From Nymphaea colorata (lineage: Eukaryota; Streptophyta; Magnoliopsida; Nymphaeales; Nymphaeaceae), in contig NW_022204602.1 of NCBI RefSeq assembly GCF_008831285.2, positions 1-46,957 on the forward strand: DNA of 46,957 nucleotides, read 5' to 3'. A model generated the notes under the pieces. The model did no database searches and was not told the origin of the DNA. It was given only the letters and a program-made list of their open reading frames with translations. Positions 22,879 through 33,600 of the stretch are shown here, one piece after another. Every line of letters starts with the position of its first letter. Position 1 is the stretch's first letter. A program made the position numbers and the translations under genes.

Positions 22879-24318
22879 TTGGGGGTTTGTGGGTGATGTC
22901 ACTAAATAATTATTACAAAAATCATTTAAATAAGCAAAATATATATAACGGGGTGTCACTGGCCCACCCAACAACACTCCCATCGCTCCATAGCACCCCA
23001 CCATCCTCTTCTCCCTTTTCTCTCACCATAAATCCCATAAAACTTGGCTCACAGTCACAACAACACTGAGATACAACGCAAAACCATCCATTTACCACAT
23101 AACAACAGAATACCGGTGCAATTTCAATGGAACTTTGAAGAGAGAAAGAGACAAGGCCCTCTGGCTCGGCGAAGGAATGCCGCCCTTGAGGGATTGATTG
23201 TTGGTAGTTTTTGAAAAAATGCCATACTTGCTTGCACAAACTGCCCCTTCTCTCGGCAACCAAGCTCTCCTCCCTCCGTTTCGCCCCTATTTTAATCCGC
23301 ATCCGTACCGAGTGCAAGAGCAGGCAGGACTTCTCCTGATTGGCAGTTTGTGCATTTCTTCGCGGGGTGGCCGATGCGGATGGTTTCGCAAAACTTACCC
23401 ATTGTGGCAAACTGCATGTGACATCGACTGGCCTAATCCCCATGAAACGGCGAGTGCTTTTCTAATGGAGTTTTCCGCTGCTGGCGCCCACGCATGCCCA
23501 CTGGGATTGTATCATTTATTTATTGCGAAATCAGCATGCTAATGCACTCCCGCCCGACCGGTTGATTGAAGGGAGTTTAAAGGGGACGCGGGAGGAAGAA
23601 AGGCGTGCATACCTGGTGGAAAAGATGGAGGGCGTTTGAATGAGGGCGGGGAATGTATGTTATGAATATGATTGAAGTGGCGTTAGATGGTAGGTTACTA
23701 AAAGCGACGGATGGAGTTGCATCGACCATTACCTCTCCTTATCTTCTGCTTGGGATTGCGTGAGATTGTCAGGATTATCAAGTCACCCAGTAGGGCAAAG
23801 TTTAAGCCTTCCCCAGTAAGTAGGCACATTATGATCCTAGCCTCAAATTGAAAGACTTTCTAGCCAACAACTCCCGCCCCCAAAAATGGCAAATCACCAA
23901 ACTCCTCTCGCAAGTCCGACCCAAAAGTGAAAGGACGGGTCTCTTAACGGTCAACATTAGGAGTGAATCGCGGGAAGATAAAGGCTAGGATACATATACA
24001 TGCGAGGTGGGGGGGTTTGAAATGGTTTGGCTCGTTGGCGCCTAATTTCAAAAAAGTAGTATGGGCATGCAATCGGCAAAACTTGCCAAATATTAAAATG
24101 ACAGTTATCACAACCATTATCACCATTATATCATAATACCTCTCCTACCCCCCTCCTCCCTCCCCATTTCCTCTCTTTCCTTTCCCTTCCACTCCAAAAC
24201 CAAAACAATCCAATTCCCCTCCCCAATTTCCAATCCCTGGGTCGGCTTATCCTTGGTCGTTGGGCAGTTTTCGAGCGTTTTAGTCTGTGACGCGAATATA
24301 ATAATTCGGAGTTGAAGT
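22879..24318. other. 1.4-kb divergent intergenic region with inverted repeats
   Basis: Lies between the divergent kelch-MORC and PP1 genes and must contain both promoters. The middle (about 23.2-23.6 kb) is GC-rich, unlike most gaps here. It holds a perfect 13-bp inverted repeat, TGCACAAACTGCC at 23233-23245 and its complement at 23342-23354, plus a related CAAACTGCA at 23408-23416. An open 173-codon frame on the - strand (22922-23443) is not accepted because it contains no TAA/TAG Glu codons and no recognisable motif. From 24120 the strand becomes pyrimidine-rich before PP1. Confidence 0.5.
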
Positions 24319-25298
24319 ATGAAGGGCGAAGTTGAGGTGAACGTTGACGACATAATCTCCACCCTGCTGGAGGTGCGCACCGCCAAGCCAGGCAAACTGG
24401 TCAAGCTGAAGGAAAGCGAGATCCTCGGACTCGTTCGCACCGTCAAGACCATCTTCCTCGAACAACCCATGCTTGTTGAGGTTTCGTCTCCCGTGAAGGT
24501 GTGTGGCGACATCCACGGGCAATACTACGACATGCTACGATTATTCGAGTACGGGGGGCTTCCTCCCGAGTCCTCCTACCTCTTCCTGGGGGACTACGTC
24601 GACCGCGGAAGGCAAGGTCTCTAGACGATCTGCCTGCTGTTCGCCCTGAAGATCAAATACCCCTCGAAGATCTTCATCCTGCGCGGCAACCACGAGTCGG
24701 CCTCCATCACCCGCATCTACGGCTTCTACGAGGAGTGTACGAACCCATCTATGTAGGCAAAAGTCGATACAACGTCAAATTGTGGAAGAGCTTCGTCGAT
24801 TGCTTCAATTGCATGCCCGTCGCCGCACTCATCGAAGACAGAATCCTCTGCATGCACGGCGGTCTATCTCCCGACCTGGCTTCAGTCGACCAGATCAACG
24901 CAATCGTGCGTCCCACCGACATCCCCGATACCGGTCTGCTCTGCGACTTGCTCTGGGCCGACCCCTAGGCCTCCGTGAAGATGTGGGGGTAGTCCGAGCG
25001 CGGCGTCAGCTTCGTCTTCGGCCAGGAGATAATCTCTGCCTTCCTGCGCAAGAACGAGCTGGACCTCATCTGCAGGGCGCACCAGGTGGTCGAGGACGGC
25101 TACTAATTCTTCGCCAAGAAGCAACTGGTGACAGTCTTCTCCGCTCCCAACTACTGCGGAGAGTTCAACAACAGCGGCGCCATGATGCGCATCGAGGAGG
25201 ACCTGACCTGTTCGTTCCAAGTCCTGCGGCCGGAGGAGAAAATGGGGGTGTTCAAGAACAACCGACCCAAAACGCCCATCAAGAGAGGCGGAGGATGA
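24319..25298 (+). CDS. PPP1C: Serine/threonine protein phosphatase PP1 catalytic subunit (319 aa)
   Basis: Metal-dependent phosphatase. All PPP motifs present: [35 protein letters not shown] (catalytic His), [23 protein letters not shown] and [36 protein letters not shown] identifies PP1 rather than PP2A or PP2B. One 20-nt intron (24737-24756, GTACGAACCCATCTATGTAG) restores [16 protein letters not shown]. Three non-standard codons, TAG in RQGLETICLL, TAG in MWGESERGVSF and TAA in DGYEFFAKK, each sit on an invariant or near-invariant Glu; this gene alone nearly proves UAA and UAG = Glu. ATG 24319 gives normal length. The tail [11 protein letters not shown] is short. Confidence 0.97.
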
Positions 25299-25349
25299 TT
25301 TTTAATATTCTGATCTGCCCCCATATATAATCACCCACTACCACCCCGC

Positions 25350-26438
25350 ATGGAAAAGGAGGAACTGAAGGTCTATCTTGTCTGCCTCAATCCGCACTGC
25401 CTCAAGGACAAGTAACGCTGCCTCACCACGTCCAACATGCACTCGCATCCCAAGGAGTGCGTGGAGTTTTATTACCCCGCCGAGGAGATCATCGCAAACC
25501 ACTGGACCAAACTGGACAAGTACCCCGTCGACAACCTCGGCATCGCCGCCAAGAGGAAGTTCACCGTCGAGAACGAGCGGAGCTATCTGAGCGTAGCCAT
25601 TTAAAACCTGAGGCAAAAGTTCGAAGCCGCCCTCAAAGAACTCGAAAACAAGATACTCCAACTCTACCCGGAGAAGGAGTTCATGCGGTCGTATGTGAAC
25701 GTGTACAACCTGGAGAAGGTGAGCGAGTGCCTCAAGTTGAGGAAAAGCCCCACCTACATCAGCGGGCTAATCAGCGACAACTTCTCAGCGCACAACTACC
25801 ACGTCCTGATGCGCATCAACGAGAGCTACGACGACCTGCGCAACACCATCGACTCCCTCAACGGCAAAGTACTCGCCAATTTCGAAGCAGTCCTCAACAA
25901 GCACCGCCCGGCGAGCCTGCCCGCCACCGGCAAGAAGGTACTCCACCGCAAACTCAACTACGGCATCTTCAAGAGCAAGTTCATCGCCAGCTCCAAGATC
26001 GAGTTCAACAAGGCCGTCGTCACCTTCCCCAAAATACCCAACATCGCCAGCTTCCTCCCCTGGATCTACACCGACAAGTTCTTCACAGAGGGCACCCACG
26101 AGTTCAAAATCAGCTCCCTCAAGTACCCCATGGTCCAAAACACCGGATTCACTGTCCTTGAGGAACACGACATCGACACCTACCCCTATACCAACTTCAA
26201 GAGCCTGTTCAGCAGGGAGGGAAAGGGATTCAAGCTGGTCCAGGGAGAGTAGATCGACCAGTTCATATCCCAAACCACAGTGGTGGTGCTCAGGTTGGAA
26301 CTGGGACCCTCTCCAAGGGCGGTCCTGCACGATTCATAGATGAAATGCTGCTACGAGTGCGCACTGAGGGAGCAGACAACGTACAGGATGGGAGTGTACG
26401 GGTGCGGATGGGCCATGGAGATAATCTAACTCAACTGA
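25350..26438 (+). CDS. B-box-like zinc-binding, coiled-coil protein (TRIM-like, 362 aa)
   Basis: An intact single frame starting 51 bases after PP1 and running to TGA 26436-26438. The N-terminus has a Cys/His cluster, CLNPHC, ERC, HSHPKEC, consistent with a B-box-like zinc site. Residues about 80-220 are helical (NLRQKFEAALKELENKILQL; NESYDDLRNTIDSL), a likely coiled coil. The C-terminal 150 residues look like a beta domain (FPWIYTDKFFTEGTHEFKI is approximate; VQNTGFTVLEEHDID), perhaps SPRY- or MATH-like as in TRIM proteins, but that is a guess. TRIM-like proteins often act as ubiquitin ligases or scaffolds; no RING is present here. Confidence 0.6.
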
Positions 26439-26566
26439 TCCTGATTTGCATGTGCATTACTCCCAAAATCTTGCTGGATACCGTTACCCAGTATCGCTTT
26501 ATTCGGGTTGATTATGATGGGTTCCATCCTTACTTGTAACGCTGATCAATAATAACGGGAGGGGGA

Positions 26567-27126
26567 TCATTTCCAGGTGATGAAGGAGAGCACCATGTTC
26601 CACAGCAGGCCGACGAAGTTGGCGAAGAGCACCTGGTACTGCACGGGCATGAACCAGAAGTTGATGGTACTTGCGATCGGCCAGATCTTCCAGTTACTTA
26701 TCATCGTCTCCTCGATCTTCTCCCGCCACACCTGCACCCCCTTCGAGAAGGACTTCAAGTCACGGTCTATGATCATCTGATTCACTGGGAAAAAACCAGT
26801 CATCAGGATGGGGGCGAAGAGCAATTGGTCGAAGGCCATCGAACCTAACACCTTCACAGTCTTGCTGACCGCTGGGAAGATGGCAGCCTGCACTCGCGGC
26901 AGCAACTTGCAGTACCAGAGGTGCAGGGCAGGAGCGATGTAGCTGGAGCCGATGAGGAAGAAGTCGAGATTGCGCTTCCAGTTGAACTCCTTCTTTTCGA
27001 AGACTAAGTAGGGTGGGGGGTACTATTTTGAGTGAGCGCGTCTCCGAGACTGAAGAGGGAGCCGCTGGTGAGGACTTTGGTGGGGATGGGGTATCGTTCT
27101 AGGAGGGAGTTGTAGAGTTTGGACAT
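26567..27126 (-). CDS. Mpv17/PMP22 family membrane protein (179 aa)
   Basis: Small four-helix membrane protein of peroxisomes or the mitochondrial inner membrane, possibly a channel. Visible signatures: LYNSLLERYPIPTKVLTSG, FSLGDALTQ (GDxxxQ), RNLDFFLIGSSYIAPALHLW, FDQLLFAPILMTGFF (DQxxxAP), MISNWKIWPIASTINFWFMP (NWxxWPxxxxxNFxxxP) and FANFVGLLWNMVLSF. A 20-nt intron at 27004-27023 joins LTQN to IFEKKEF. Length is typical. TAG codons are read as Glu. Convergent with the B-box gene, about 130 bases apart. Confidence 0.93.
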
Positions 27127-27559
27127 GCGACAACAATGATTATAACTGATCAGTTATAAATCCCCTCAAAAACAATAACGCAGAGAAAAATAGATAGCGT
27201 GGGCTCGGGATGGATAAAACTAACCGATTATGAGTGGAGGAAGGGGATTGAGCGGATAATAGGAAAAAAGGGAGATAAGGAGGGATAAGGATTGCCTTGG
27301 TTTTTCTTTATGGGACGCCGATCGGAAAATAGGAATGATTGTTTCCTTTCTATCTGTTACGGTTACTGAAAGGCCGATAGTGTTGCAAGCTCTGTCGGAT
27401 TTGGTGGGGAGTTTTGGGAGGGAAGGGCGGCGGACGGCGGAAGGGGCGGGGAGGACTGGGGCAGGGCCGGCGTGCAGCCGCGAACAATTTGGGCGGAGGA
27501 GTTTACGGCGGCCTTTGCACGTGAAATGGGCGCAAATAAGTATTGTTTCTATAATACTT
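27127..27559. promoter_or_regulatory. Upstream region of tandem gene A, first copy of a GC-rich block
   Basis: The stretch from about 27366 to the start codon is nearly identical to the region before gene B (28437-28632). It is very GC-rich and purine-rich on this strand, unlike other gaps here. The two copies differ by a two-base indel, and their longest ORFs are in different frames, so it is unlikely to be coding; promoter or 5' UTR is the better guess. The part at 27265-27355 resembles 29383-29472, upstream of the next secreted-protein gene. Confidence 0.5.
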
Positions 27560-28132
27560 ATGCCAAGCAAAGCCTGCGTAGAGTACATCAAGAAAAGCTC
27601 CTTCCAACAGTTCGTCAAGTAGCACGGTGAAGCCAAGACAAGGCTGCTGGAGCTGGTGTCCCGAGCTGAGTAGAACCATCAGAGGGTGGGGGAGATCGAG
27701 CTGACATGGCTGGACATCCCCACCGACAACAAGTAGAGGAAGGCCAGGGTCATTGAGCTCTCGAGGAGCATCATCAAGAAGGCCTTCGTGCTCGGCGACT
27801 TCCTCGACCAGGACATCTCCAGCCTCACTGAGAAAGACTACGAGACCGTTCGCAAGGCCTGCGAACAAGGGTTCAGTTTGTCGGACATCGACAAGATATG
27901 GTACCAGTTGGGAATCACTCTTCCATTGTTCGAGATCGCTAGCGTTGTCTTCCACATCCATAAGCTTGGGGTAGTAGCCATGCCCGTGTACGTCATCGTC
28001 GCCATCATCGTCGGAGTCATAGCCGCGTACCAGCGCCGGACCAAGCTGAATGAGCTTATCGATAGCTTGACCCCCATCGAGAAAAAGATCAGCGACGCCT
28101 ATGACGAATTCAAGAAAAAAAACGGCAAATGA
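27560..28132 (+). CDS. Tandem paralogue A: small helical membrane protein (190 aa)
   Basis: Intact frame from ATG 27560 to TGA 28130-28132, with TAG Glu codons. It begins MPSKACVEYIKKSSFQQF, shared almost exactly with paralogue B. The N-terminal 110 residues are charged helices (SRSIIKKAFVLGDFLDQDIS, LTEKDYETVRKACEQ). A central hydrophobic region (about residues 120-155) contains VVAMPVYVIVAIIVGVIAAY, a membrane hairpin. The tail LTPIEKKISDAYDEFKKK matches YTPIEAKISEAYEGYKKK in B. No signal peptide. Family not recognised; helix-hairpin-helix layout loosely recalls membrane-remodelling or apolipoprotein-L-type proteins, without real evidence. Confidence 0.65.
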
Positions 28133-28632
28133 TTGATCCTTCATAACCGAATTGATTGCCTATCCATCCCACCTTTTTCATTACCACGGCTTCCAAACTA
28201 TGCCTCGGCCTTTAGTCAGCAAAATTAGAAGCAGCTGGCGTAGCGGCCTCGCATGGCCTTACCTCCATGAGAATACTGCGTTACATTTATGGCAAATAAA
28301 CCCTTCAAATTACAAAAATCGTATAAAGTAAAAAAGTATGAATTTTGAAGTTCTTCGGAAGGTAAGACTGTCCAGGGATGAACGTTTGGGAGGGGCGTTA
28401 TCTTTGGAATGAGGACCAAACCCCCATTGAATACCCTTGAATGGCCGATAGTGTTGCAAGCTCTGTCGGATTTGGTGGGGAGTTTTGGGAGGGAAGGGCG
28501 GCGGACGGCGGAAGGGGCGGGGAGGACTGGGGCAGGGCCGGCGTGCAGCCGCGAACAATTTGGGCGGAGGAGTTTACGGCGACCTTTGCTCGCGAAATGG
28601 GGGCGCAAATAAGTATTGTTTCTATAATACTT
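28133..28632. promoter_or_regulatory. Upstream region of tandem gene B, second copy of the GC-rich block
   Basis: The first 300 bases are ordinary AT-rich spacer. From about 28437 the sequence repeats the GC-rich block seen before gene A, including the run-in to the ATG. The block is conserved as DNA better than the coding sequences that follow, which suggests recent conversion or a constraint on regulation. Confidence 0.5.
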
Positions 28633-29217
28633 ATGCCAAGCAAAGCCTGCGTAGAGTACGTCAAGAAACACTCCTTCCAGCAGTTCAGTGAGGGCCTTAA
28701 AGAGGGGAAAACAAAGCTGCTGAATCTGGTTGCGCAAGCAGAAGAGACTCTTGACAAAGTGTATGAGGCGAACCTGACCTGGGTGGACTCGGTGCTGAGG
28801 CCGGACAACTAGAAGCGGAGAAACGAGGTGATCAGGCTGCTAAGGAGCATCATCAAGAGGGGGTTCGTGATTGCTGATTTCTTAGAGAGGGAGGTCCCCA
28901 AGATCACCAAGGAGGACTACGAGAAGATGAAGCAGCTCTCTGAGTAGAATTTTGCGATGTGGGCCGCAGAAGCAATGTGGCAAAATGCTGGCATCGCCGT
29001 TTCTACGATTATATTAATCATATCGTTTCTCGCTGGGGGCTTCATCACGGCTGCCATCGCCATCAGCATCCAGTTCGGAATCGTCTCGCCGATCTTAAGC
29101 ATTATCGCAGTAGAGTAGAGATGCAGCCAGTTTGATAAGATGATCAAAGAGTATACGCCAATCGAAGCAAAGATCTCCGAGGCCTACGAGGGGTACAAGA
29201 AGAAGCAGTACCAATGA
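28633..29217 (+). CDS. Tandem paralogue B: small helical membrane protein (194 aa)
   Basis: Intact frame, paralogous to the gene at 27560: same start MPSKACVEYVKKHSFQQF, same SIIKRGFVIADFLEREV block and same C-terminus (PIEAKISEAYEGYKKKQ). The hydrophobic part is longer and more Ile/Ala-rich (AVSTIILIISFLAGGF, ITAAIAISIQFGIVSPILS), so membrane insertion is likely. Beyond the first 18 codons the proteins have diverged considerably, whereas the upstream DNA has not. TAG is used as Glu at SENFAMW and AVERCSQF. Confidence 0.65.
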
Positions 29218-29531
29218 TCGCATTCCCTTTCTTAAATCATTAAATGTATTCATCATCTCATAACCTAATCAGCATTCCCGTCTCACTTTAAAAGCTTCCT
29301 CCCGTCCCCTAGGAGAGCAGCGGATTAGCAGTGGCAGCTGATAGCAGTGGGCAGCTGCTTGGCAGGATACTAGGACAGGGGATAAGGAGATGATAAAGAT
29401 TAAGCTTGTCTTTGTTAAATGGGATGCTTATTGGAAAATTCGAATAAGTTGTTTCTTTTTCTATCTGTAAACTATCTATTCATTATGTTCTAACGACCTA
29501 ACGCTAGCATATTCCATAACATTTAAAAACA
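29218..29531. other. Intergenic region with a partial copy of the gene A upstream module
   Basis: AT-rich. Bases 29383-29472 align with 27265-27355: both have a GATAAGGA-type purine run, then GGGAxGC, GGAAAAT, TTGTTTC and TTTCTATCTGT in the same order and spacing. This suggests that promoter modules have been copied between neighbouring genes. No gene seen. Confidence 0.4.
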
Positions 29532-29921
29532 ATGAAAGTGCAAATCCTCCTCCTTGCCCTCATCATCTCCCTCCAAGCCTTACCCAATGACGCCCGCCCC
29601 GTCCACTTCACCCTACCCCCTGCCTAAAATGCCAACGGACCATCCAACCCCTGCGGAAGACACATCTCCCAGATCGCCCATGCCTATCTCAGACCCTACG
29701 GCAACGAATTCGACCTCCCCTGCAAGGCCTTCAGAGAGTGCCAAGCCGCCCCCTTCCAGTGCGCATAGGCCTTCGTGAACGCCCTCAGGAGCAAGTGCGA
29801 CCAATTCCGGTCGTTCGTGCAGCAGTAAGCCTGCAGAAAGCTGGCAATCGCTGTGGGAGGAGCCGCCAGGAAGTTCGGAGCGGGCCTCTTGGAATACGGA
29901 GCCACCACCCTTACTCAATGA
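29532..29921 (+). CDS. Secreted cysteine-rich protein, PLA2-like without the active site (129 aa)
   Basis: Starts with a clear signal peptide (MKVQILLLALIISLQALP). The mature part has six cysteines: NPCGRH, DLPCKAFRECQ, FQCAEAF, RSKCDQF, EACRKL. The last four resemble the second half of the neighbouring phospholipase A2 (KAFDACNDDFESCL, KSKCKKF, EAACKVYAKA), but the CCDEHDIC catalytic segment is absent. Inference: a non-catalytic relative of the adjacent gene. TAA and TAG are read as Glu (PPAENANG, CAEAF, QQEAC). Confidence 0.6.
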
Positions 29922-30164
29922 TCATTTACCACTACCTTTGATAAAAATTCCTCCTATCCCCATCACGCATACATACATACAAGAAAAATTCGCTTATAAG
30001 GAGCATAGCATAAATATCACCTTTTTCATATCCTTTATTTCTCTTGCTATTGACATGCTAAGCATGGCTCATTTAATGGAATGGAATAGAATAGAATCGA
30101 TATAACTGAGATCTTCTAAATGGCAAGATATATCCCTTAATTTGAATACTATCTTATTGCAAAG

Positions 30165-30611
30165 ATGAACATCCTCAAATCGGCGTTGGTGCTCCTAATG
30201 CTTCTTAACCTCTCCCTCCAGCTCAGCCTCAGTGTCACCCCTGTCAAATGCGCTGCCGGTACCACTCTCAAGGCCAATCCCGCCTACAAGGCTTCTTCCA
30301 ACGGCTGCGGAGGATCCAAGACGCAAGTCAATGCCGGCAAGATTCTCGACCCCTTCACCTCCAGCTTCACCTCCTGCTGTGATGAACACGACATCTGCTT
30401 CGGCACCTGCGACACCAGTGGCAACCCCGAAAAGGCCTTCGATGCCTGCAATGATGACTTTGAATCCTGCCTCAAGAGCAAGTGCAAAAAGTTCTCAACT
30501 TTCAAGGAAGCTGCCTGCAAGGTCTACGCGAAAGCCTACTACACTGCTGTGGACACAGTGGGAGCCAAGTATTACTCCTCCTCCCAGAGCAAGGCATGCA
30601 TATGCGTATGA
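30165..30611 (+). CDS. Secreted phospholipase A2-like protein (148 aa)
   Basis: Signal peptide MNILKSALVLLMLLNLSLQL, then NGCGGSKTQ and the active-site block FTSCCDEHDICFGTC, with the catalytic His-Asp pair of secretory PLA2 near residue 76, followed by ACNDDFESCLKSKCKKF. PLA2 hydrolyses the sn-2 ester of phospholipids, usually with Ca2+. The layout best resembles group XII/plant-type or PLA2G12-like enzymes rather than the classical GCYCGxGG type, since NGCGG takes the loop position. Intact frame with no reassigned codons. The 3' end converges on the CLU-like gene only 57 bases away. Likely a digestive or vacuolar enzyme. Confidence 0.85.
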   Translation: MNILKSALVLLMLLNLSLQLSLSVTPVKCAAGTTLKANPAYKASSNGCGGSKTQVNAGKILDPFTSSFTSCCDEHDICFGTCDTSGNPEKAFDACNDDFESCLKSKCKKFSTFKEAACKVYAKAYYTAVDTVGAKYYSSSQSKACICV

Positions 30612-30667
30612 CCCGCCCAATGATCCAACCCCCATATCATTTCTATTCATGAGAGAACGATAGACGA

Positions 30668-33600
30668 TCACAGTGCCTCCCTCAGGGAGCCGCTCACGAA
30701 TCCCTCCCCTAGGAACGCAATCAGTTCCTCAGTCAGTGCCACGAAGTCGTTGATGGTCTCACGTGGGAAGGTCTCCTTGAAGCTCTACCACTCCTGGAGC
30801 AAGCTGCTCTCGCGCAGGTAACGCTCGATATCCGCGATGTTGTCGGTGTAGTCCGTGAGATTCTTCATCAGGGAGTCCTAGCCAATCCTCACCCGCAAGT
30901 TTTAGAAGGCGATGGAGTAGAGACTGGCCTAGGTGGGAGTGTTGAGCTGACTGATGATGTCGATATAGAGGGAGGCATTTTCTGGGGAGAGTTGGGAGAG
31001 GAAGGGATAGGTTATTATCTTCAAAAGGCGTTACAAGTTGTGGGCGGCAGATATCTCCCTCAGTTGGCCCTCGCAGCGTTCGGCCACCTCCTGGATCTTC
31101 CCCTTCTCCTGCAGGACCTCGTAGCACCGCGTGATCATCTCGTAGCAATCGACCACTTCATCCTCATAGGCAGAGAGCTGCTATCTTTCGAAGATCTCCA
31201 GAGAGGCGAGAGCTGCCTTGAGGCATTCTTCAGTTTGGTCCTGGTTGAGGTGAATGAGGGCCAATTTGAGGGAAATGACGGCGTAAGGGACGGAGTTGCT
31301 GCGACCGTTGCTCTAGAAGATAGACTTTGCCTTCTTTATGTGGGCGAAGGCTTACTCTTTCTTGTTCGATTTGATGTAGCAGAGAGCCAAGTTGTAGTAA
31401 CACTCGCTTGTCTTCTCGTGGGCAGTCCCACACACCTTCAGGATGTTGACCAGCGAACTCTTCGCGAAGGTAATCGAGTCCTCGAATTAGAGATTGGACT
31501 GGTGAAAAGAGGAAAACATGTCGTAGAGCTAGGAGAAGATGGGGTGGAACTCTCCGAAGAACTTGGAAGCGTATCTGATGAACTGATCACACTTCTTGAT
31601 GTAATTCTATCTGTCCTTGTATTTCAGGTGCCATTTTATCTACATCAGAAGCAGCTAGAAGTAGACACGCGAAGGCTCCTCCTTCTATGTGTCACTGTAT
31701 AGGTGGATATTGCTTATCTCTTGCCTCGCTCGACTGGGACTGATGAACAGAGAAAGGTATGCGCGTATCTTGTTGTACAGGGGGTGGAGGAAGGTAGGAG
31801 GAGTTTCGCCCATTTGCAAGCACTAAATCAGCTCAGACATGCCCTGCTCGCAGTGAGGCTCATTCAAGATCTGCAGACAGCGAAGGTAAAGAGGGTTGTG
31901 ATGCGGTTCGTATATCTTAGCGGTCGGCTCTGCTCCAAAGAGATTCTTTTCGGTGAAGAGCATGTTCTCCTTGAACACATCCATCGGGTGGATCTTGTCC
32001 CAGGCCACCTTCAGCTTGCAATTTTGGATAAGAGAGACCAAGAAATACCCCTTGTCTATTTGTTCGAAGTTCAGCTCCACTCCGAAGTACTTGACTGCAT
32101 GCGAGGAGAGCACTTTCCATATGGTGGCAGTCTATATGCTGTTGCTGGTGACGCAGTTCAAGAAGTCGCAAATCTTGATGTTGATGGCTTGCGGGGAGGT
32201 GACCTCGTCCTCCATCGTAATGTCCTGCAAAGTCTTCCGAAAGAGCGCCTTGCAGCTCCTGGCCGCTATTTCGCTCATCAGCACTCTCTTCTGAAAGGAG
32301 GTCTACAAGTGCTGGTATATATGGCCCAAGTAACGCAGGTTGATGCCCTTTGCGTGGAAATAGTCACTCACTTCCCTCGAGTTGAGGAAATATACGCTTA
32401 GGGAGTCAATTTATAGGACCATCTACGATATGACTTTCATGATGTTTTTGGAAACCTTCTAGTAGTCCTTAGTTGGTCTCTCATGCAATTTCTGTATTGA
32501 CTTGTTCTTGCTTGCGCTCTCCTAAGTGACATCAGAGTATTTTTCTATCAATTCCTTTCTTAAGAGCGTCACTTTTTGGCCATTGGATCGATCAGTGACG
32601 CAATCCGAAAGCAAATACTCTTCAATTTCCTGTATGAAGTAACAATTGAAGTTCGGAATATCTTTCTCGGAGGATTTGCTGATGTTTCTGTAGTACTGTT
32701 GGTCCAGTTGGATAATGTTCTTGTTGTGATTGTGGTAGAAATTGTTGTTTATCTTGGTCTTCAATCTCAAATCAGCGATGTCCTCCTATAACTACCTCAT
32801 CCTTATCTGCTTGTCCAAACTCACCGACAGTATCTTGAAGAGAGCCATAAAGCCATTCACCTCACACAAGCAGACCAAAGGAACCTTCACCTTCGAATTC
32901 ACGCCAAGATGCTGATACAAAAGATGGAAGTTATTGAATTAGTTCTCCAGGATCTTGAAGCTATTCTTGTTGCAAACTCGGTCCTTATACGACCTAAGGA
33001 ATTAGCTCGGCGCCTCCTCTATCTATATCTTCGCGATTTTGACCTACAAGTCATCCACCTAGTAGTAATAGATGTTATTGCGGACCATTTTTTGCTTGAA
33101 TGTTTTTTTGTGCGGTGGCAAGCGCATATCCTATATGAGCACTTGGAGCAAGTCCTTGCAGTATGATTTAAACTACTCGAACATTTGATCCCCAAATTCG
33201 ATGTATTTATAAGTCCAAGGAAGTGGTTACTAGTTGATGAAGGCATCTTCGTTTAACTCTGAAGCTTATTTCTCCTATCTTTTGATCGAGGAGAACTCGT
33301 CTTTGATGATATTGTGCAGCTACAGGCTTTATTTGTGCTCATCCTCTTCCTACTTTAGCTCGGGAATCGAAAATTTCATATTAGAAGCTGACATTGATGG
33401 CTTTGCTTCAGTCGTCTTTGGCTGCTTTGGGGAAGGAACCGACTTGTTCGTTTGCTCGTTGATTGGCTCGTTGCTTCTATTGGTTTTGTGGGTTGAAAAT
33501 TAGTTGCTTTTTGGGCTTAAGGGAAGCTATACTCTTTTGGTGGAGCTTTGGATGAGCTTGCTGGTGCGGTCTATGTAACTGATCGGAGTTGATGTGTTTA

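Noticed and set aside
22922-23443. 173-codon - strand ORF between kelch-MORC and PP1
   Set aside because: It has about 13 Glu codons but none is TAA/TAG, unlike most genes here, it has no recognisable motif, and with only one stop codon chance ORFs of this length are common. It overlaps the inverted repeats.
28441-28632. Possible N-terminal extension of paralogue B through the GC-rich block (MADSVASS...)
   Set aside because: The homologous block before paralogue A is open in a different frame because of a small indel, so the reading is not conserved; it is more likely non-coding.
30992-31702. 236-codon + strand ORF, the longest by standard code
   Set aside because: It is the antisense shadow of the TPR part of the CLU-like gene, whose - strand frame is open for 4.4 kb and has domain structure.
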